37,480 nucleotides of DNA from Acidobacteriaceae bacterium (GTDB lineage Bacteria; Acidobacteriota; Terriglobia; Terriglobales; Acidobacteriaceae), in assembly GCA_003134435.1 (NCBI GenBank), contig PLBE01000189.1:1-37480 (forward strand), given 5' to 3'. Positions 33,978 through 37,480 of this stretch are shown here, in pieces. The position numbers were made by a program, and so were the translations under genes. The notes under the pieces are model-generated. The model saw nothing but the letters and a program-made list of their open reading frames with translations. It had not been told where the DNA came from and did no database searches. Every line of letters begins with the position of its first letter. Position 1 is the stretch's first letter.

Positions 33978-35597
33978 CTATTGCAGGCCGTTCTGAGTGA
34001 ATTTATAAGCGGTATCTATCTTCTCAGCGGTGAAGTAGATACTGGAAGCTTGCCCGGCCGTGCTGTAGTTGTCGATGACAATTCCACTGGGACCGCCGTC
34101 CACTGTTGCTTTGGTGTATGTGTTGGCGCCGGTATGCGCCACAACACAACCTCCAGCTGCACCCGTCGCCGTGCAGTCCTGAGTTAGCCCGAAGAAAAAG
34201 AAATCGGTCCCGCCACTGACATTGGGATTGTAAAACTCGGTCCACCCTGTGCAGCGGGCGGCAGTAGAAGTGAGAAGTTGCAGGGAGCCAGCGGGCGTGG
34301 TCTTCATTGTGCGACCGGTGAAGCCGAAGGAATACTGCCAGGGAGTGGTATCGGCCGCGCCCGTTCCGCAAAGAAGGACATTTCCGTTGGCCGGATTGGT
34401 GAAGTAATTATTGGTGAAGGCGGGTTCGTAGAGGTTGAGCGCGGTTCCGCCTGCCGAACCTCGGCCGAGGCGGGCCTTCGCCAGCATAGTCACGGACGAG
34501 GTATCGGCCTCGACCAGGACGGCGGAAGTACCGTCATTGGCGCTCACCACAAAGGTAGTGCCATTCGTAACGTCGACAATCGGCGCGGCCACGATACCGG
34601 GGCTGGTGCCGCCGCTTCCCACGACCAGAGTTGCAAGCGCACCGGTCGTGACATTGACCTGATAGAGAGTGCCGTTCGCACTTCCCACCATCAAGACACC
34701 GCGATTCAAATCGAGCACCGGAGCGGTGAGTCGGAGGTTCTTGCTGACCATGACTGGCCAAGGCGTTCCGGCCAGCGTCGGCGTTCCCTTGAAGACCCCT
34801 GTTATCTTGTAGAGCTGGCCGCCATCCGCGCCCAGGTAGACCGTATCCGAACCGTAATCAATCCATGGTGAGGAAGTTGTGCTGTTGTAGGTCGGCGAAA
34901 AAGTCAGCGAGGTCATCTCGGTGGGCGCGGCAGCGGCCTTGATCGTGCCCTGGCCAGCGGTCCAGGTCAAGACATGGAAAATGGCGGAGCTGCCGATGCT
35001 CTCCACGAAAGCAATCTTAGTTCCGTCGTAGGAAAGAATCGGGGAAGTTACGATCTTTCCCCCCGTGGCGGTGGTGATGTTATAGGCAAACAGCACGGTC
35101 GGAGCCGCGCCGCACAACCCTCCGGTGCCGGCATAGAGATTATTGTAGGCAACAAGATTGGCGGCGCCGCCGGTAACACCCGCGACTGCCAGTCCGAACA
35201 CGACATAGTCATTGGCGCAACTGGGTGGGCCTCCCGCATCAAACGAGAACTTGGCGGGAAACATATTCGCGTCCAATCGGCCTGATAAATTAACGCTCCA
35301 ATCGCGGTGATGGCTCAAGTCGTCGGCGGTCGCGGGATGGGGATCTACGCCATGGAAAACATCCGAATTCGGAGCCTGCCAGCGCTGCATGGCCTGATGC
35401 AATACACGCCGCTCCCGGTAAAGCAGGTCTGGGTGCTGGAGCAGGCCATCGCGGCTGAATACGATATGGTGCAGGGACCAGTCTTGCGGAACTCCGGTAT
35501 GACCGGCAACCGTCGCGTCCTGAGCCTGAGCGGATACATAGGGTATGAGAGCGATGCACAACACTGCAGCGACACCACAGAAATACTTTGGCTTCAC
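33978..35597 (-). CDS. Secreted beta-propeller-like protein of unknown function
   Basis: GTG at 35597 is preferred because GGAGG lies 5 bases upstream on the minus strand; an ATG at 35630 is the longer alternative. The ~539-residue product has a signal peptide (CGVAAVLCIALIPYVSAQA). A first region of about 100 residues contains VLHQAMQRWQAPNSDVFHGV. The remainder is a series of beta repeats with IVTSPILSYDGTKIAFVES, DTVYLGADGGQLYKITGVF, VLMVGSANGTLYQVNVTTG and TFVVSANDGTSAVLVEA, the pattern of WD40/PQQ-like propellers. It ends ...YKFTQNGLQ. There are no haem or quinone ligands that I recognise. It is likely an extracytoplasmic binding or structural protein. Confidence 0.82.
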   Translation of the reverse strand: MKPKYFCGVAAVLCIALIPYVSAQAQDATVAGHTGVPQDWSLHHIVFSRDGLLQHPDLLYRERRVLHQAMQRWQAPNSDVFHGVDPHPATADDLSHHRDWSVNLSGRLDANMFPAKFSFDAGGPPSCANDYVVFGLAVAGVTGGAANLVAYNNLYAGTGGLCGAAPTVLFAYNITTATGGKIVTSPILSYDGTKIAFVESIGSSAIFHVLTWTAGQGTIKAAAAPTEMTSLTFSPTYNSTTSSPWIDYGSDTVYLGADGGQLYKITGVFKGTPTLAGTPWPVMVSKNLRLTAPVLDLNRGVLMVGSANGTLYQVNVTTGALATLVVGSGGTSPGIVAAPIVDVTNGTTFVVSANDGTSAVLVEADTSSVTMLAKARLGRGSAGGTALNLYEPAFTNNYFTNPANGNVLLCGTGAADTTPWQYSFGFTGRTMKTTPAGSLQLLTSTAARCTGWTEFYNPNVSGGTDFFFFGLTQDCTATGAAGGCVVAHTGANTYTKATVDGGPSGIVIDNYSTAGQASSIYFTAEKIDTAYKFTQNGLQ

Positions 35598-35884
35598 AGC
35601 TACCTCCAATGGCGATTGATTTGCCGTCATTGTAGTCGCTTTTCCGTCCCCGTGGGGATATCTGATTTTAGAACGGATCGCCCTTCGCGTGGTGGACTTT
35701 CCGACTCGTTACGCAACGTCGGTACTTTGCGAAAAAAACTAAAGTATCACGGTTGAGACCTGATGGCTGAAGTTTCTGCCGGTTCAGGTAATGCCAGCAG
35801 CGTGTTTCTTGTGCAAGGATTTCCGATTCTTGACGCCATGTGGAACAATGAGTGGGCTCCGAAACGCGGACCCGTATTCCATCC

Positions 35885-36631
35885 ATGACCGCCGCCCCGA
35901 ACAGCCTGCAACTCGCCCTCATGTCGGCGGCGATCCTCGGCTTCCGTCACGGTTTCGATTACGACCACATTGCAGCCATCTCCGATATCGCCAGCGTGCA
36001 GACCGACCGGTGGAGAGGAATGCGGCTGGGTTTGCTTTACGCCGTCGGACATGCCGCCATGGTCACGGTGCTGGGCAGCGCCGTTATCGTCTTTCAGCTC
36101 TCGTTGCCGCGCGGTATTGATCGCATCGCGGAGCGCCTGGTGGGGCTCACCTTGCTCATCCTCGGAGTATACGTTCTCGGATCACTCATTAACGGGAACT
36201 CTGCTCCTCGCAGCCGTTTCCACCTTATGGCAGGGGCGGCGCGCTGGATCCATTGGCAGATGAAGCGCTATTGGCACGATCATGATGTCCCGCGACCGAC
36301 CGACAAAGCCTGGAATTACAGTTCAAAATCCGTGCTGGTGATTGGCCTGGTGCATGGACTGGGCGCGGAGACGCCCAGCCAATTGATGATCTTCTTACTC
36401 GCGGCAAATCTCGGCGGAATCGGCAAAGGCTTTCTCGGTCTGGCCATGTTTATCGCCGGACTCTTGGTGATGAATACCGTAATGACAGCGTCGGCCGTTG
36501 GACTGTTCGGCTTCAGTTCGCAGCTGCCGCGCTTTCAGCTTGTAGTCACGGCGCTGACCGCCATCTATAGCCTGGCGGTTGGCGCCTTGTTCCTGTTCGA
36601 CTCCTCGGGACTTCTGCCCCCCATCGGATAA
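35885..36631 (+). CDS. NiCoT/NicO-like nickel or cobalt transporter
   Basis: ATG 35885 is preferred by protein shape; GTG 35852 is in frame, and neither has a clear ribosome site. The 248-residue membrane protein begins with GFRHGFDYDHIAAISD, containing the H-x3-D-H motif that binds Ni/Co in NiCoT and NicO families. A second conserved segment is LVIGLVHGLGAETPSQLMIF. About six hydrophobic helices can be drawn, with a loop rich in His, Arg and Trp (RYWHDHDVPRP) in the middle. It probably moves Ni2+ or Co2+ across the inner membrane. No nickel enzyme, cobalamin gene or metal riboswitch is seen nearby, so the ion is not determined. Confidence 0.8.
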   Translation: MTAAPNSLQLALMSAAILGFRHGFDYDHIAAISDIASVQTDRWRGMRLGLLYAVGHAAMVTVLGSAVIVFQLSLPRGIDRIAERLVGLTLLILGVYVLGSLINGNSAPRSRFHLMAGAARWIHWQMKRYWHDHDVPRPTDKAWNYSSKSVLVIGLVHGLGAETPSQLMIFLLAANLGGIGKGFLGLAMFIAGLLVMNTVMTASAVGLFGFSSQLPRFQLVVTALTAIYSLAVGALFLFDSSGLLPPIG

Positions 36632-36779
36632 GCTTGGAGTTCGGGAACAGTTATCCCCGGGTCATCATCCTCGGTCTGGCCAAATCCGTGTAAATCGCTG
36701 AACGACCTGTAATAAATTCTGACGAAAGCGAAGAGTTAGTAATACAATGGCCGACGGTAGTTACCCGAGGGGGTATTTG

Positions 36780-37025
36780 ATGACAAATATAGCTAAGGCG
36801 ATTGACCGGCTCCGTGAGGAACGCCGGGATGCTCAGAACCAAGTCCAAAGACTTGGGGAGGCTATTTCGGTTCTGGAAAAGCTCACCCGAGGTACAGGCA
36901 CAACAGCCCACGCAGGGACTCAACATCGCGCCAAACGTGTTCTTTCCGCAGCCGGGCGCCGGAGAATTTCTCTGGCCCAGAAAGCGCGTTGGGCGAAGAT
37001 CCGCCAGATAAAGAAAGCAGCTTAA
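36780..37025 (+). CDS. Small basic coiled-coil protein
   Basis: ATG 36780 is preferred over 36747 because GAGGGGG lies just upstream. The 81-residue product starts with a heptad-like helix (AKAIDRLREERRDAQNQVQR through GEAISVLEKL) and ends in a strongly basic segment RRRISLAQKARWAKIRQIKK. The C-terminal R-x-x-I-S-x-A-Q-K-A-R-W-A-K pattern recurs in short proteins of acidobacteria and planctomycetes and resembles a nucleic-acid-binding tail. No function is known to me. It is a monocistronic gene between the metal transporter and the convergent pntB. Confidence 0.65.
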   Translation: MTNIAKAIDRLREERRDAQNQVQRLGEAISVLEKLTRGTGTTAHAGTQHRAKRVLSAAGRRRISLAQKARWAKIRQIKKAA

Positions 37026-37142
37026 GCGCCGGGCGGGCGGCAGGCTGGGCGAAGCTCTCGCGCCAGGCTGATGCCCGCCGGTTTCCGATGTCCTTCGGTC
37101 CCGCCGCTTTAGTCTTCCGATGACCCGCAACGAGTTATCCGC

Positions 37143-37480
37143 CTAGACATGTCCACCACTGAGTTCGCGGACGATACTACCGACAAACGCCTTCGCGTCG
37201 CCAAACAGCATAAGGTTGTTATCGAGATAATAGAGCGGGTTATCGATGCCCGCAAAGCCGGGATTCATGCTGCGTTTGATGACCATCACGGTATGGGCTT
37301 TGTCGACGTCGAGAATCGGCATTCCATAGATCGGGCTGGTGGTATCTGTACGGGCGGCCGGGTTGGTAACGTCGTTGGCGCCAATGACAAGCGCGACATC
37401 GGTCTGTGGGAAATCACCATTAATCTCGTCCATCTCAATCAAGCGGTCGTAAGGAATATCGGCCTCGGCGAGCAGCACGT
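37143..37480 (-). CDS. pntB: NAD(P) transhydrogenase subunit beta, C-terminal part; 5' end outside window
   Basis: The frame continues past the right edge; the stop is TAG at 37143-37145 (minus). The visible 112 residues are the NADP(H)-binding domain III, with [39 protein letters not shown] and [21 protein letters not shown], then [14 protein letters not shown]. These match PntB closely. The enzyme uses the proton-motive force to reduce NADP+ with NADH. Its membrane helices and the alpha subunit genes would lie further right. It may connect with the NAD(P)H-linked complex at 3303-9531, but the two are far apart. Confidence 0.96.
   Translation of the reverse strand, partial: VLLAEADIPYDRLIEMDEINGDFPQTDVALVIGANDVTNPAARTDTTSPIYGMPILDVDKAHTVMVIKRSMNPGFAGIDNPLYYLDNNLMLFGDAKAFVGSIVRELSGGHV

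Noticed and set aside
35631-35884. Cobalamin or NiCo riboswitch upstream of the metal transporter
   Set aside because: No match to the conserved cobalamin box or the repeated NiCo hairpins that I could recognise.

Overview
The window looks like chromosomal DNA of a GC-rich Gram-negative bacterium, most likely an acidobacterium of the Terriglobia/Koribacter type. That placement is an inference from the secreted PQQ-like/Ig-like repeat proteins, the very large PilX-type proteins, the Cys-rich Crp/Fnr regulator and the gene mix; no rRNA is present to confirm it. There is no CRISPR array, insertion sequence, phage or plasmid gene.

Layout. (1) 1-628: 3' end of a 1-Cys peroxiredoxin gene, then a selenocysteine tRNA (selC). 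(2) 629-11567: a long same-strand electron-transfer cluster. It starts with a promoter region carrying a perfect TGTGA-N6-TCACA palindrome and encodes, in order, an outer-membrane-type protein with an N-terminal haem motif like fused cytochrome-porins (Cyc2-like), a blue-copper protein, an NAD(P)H/FAD/iron-sulfur oxidoreductase, a Rieske protein, a split cytochrome b (b6-like plus subunit-IV-like), an octahaem cytochrome c, an Ig-like/cytochrome c lipoprotein and an exported protein of unknown function. (3) 11748-12461 (-): a Crp/Fnr regulator with FNR-like cysteines and a CRP-like recognition helix. (4) 12805-15084: dnaX and the YbaB/EbfC gene. (5) 15180-18116 (-): a secreted PQQ-like propeller protein with four Ig-like domains. 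(6) 18568-20987: UDP-glucose dehydrogenase and UDP-glucuronate decarboxylase. (7) 21043-22176 (-): a receiver-like/double PilZ protein. (8) 22732-32180: a minor pilin operon (FimT/GspH, PilV, PilW and two giant PilX-like paralogues) with a hairpin-rich leader and a clear terminator. (9) 32270-35597 (-): a zinc-ribbon/NTF2-like protein, a TonB-C-like protein and a secreted beta-propeller-like protein. (10) 35885 to the end: a NiCoT/NicO-like metal transporter, a small basic coiled-coil protein and the 3' end of pntB.

How the genes fit together. The main system is a Rieske/cytochrome b complex that carries its own cytoplasmic NAD(P)H-type flavoprotein and a chain of periplasmic and outer-membrane haem and copper carriers. 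One reading is a route that links the cell surface, through the quinone pool, to NAD(P)(H), in either direction. The adjacent regulator and the palindrome at 862-877 suggest redox or oxygen control. The pilin operon shows a duplication history: a 63-base relic of pilW, with an in-frame stop, lies between the two pilX paralogues.
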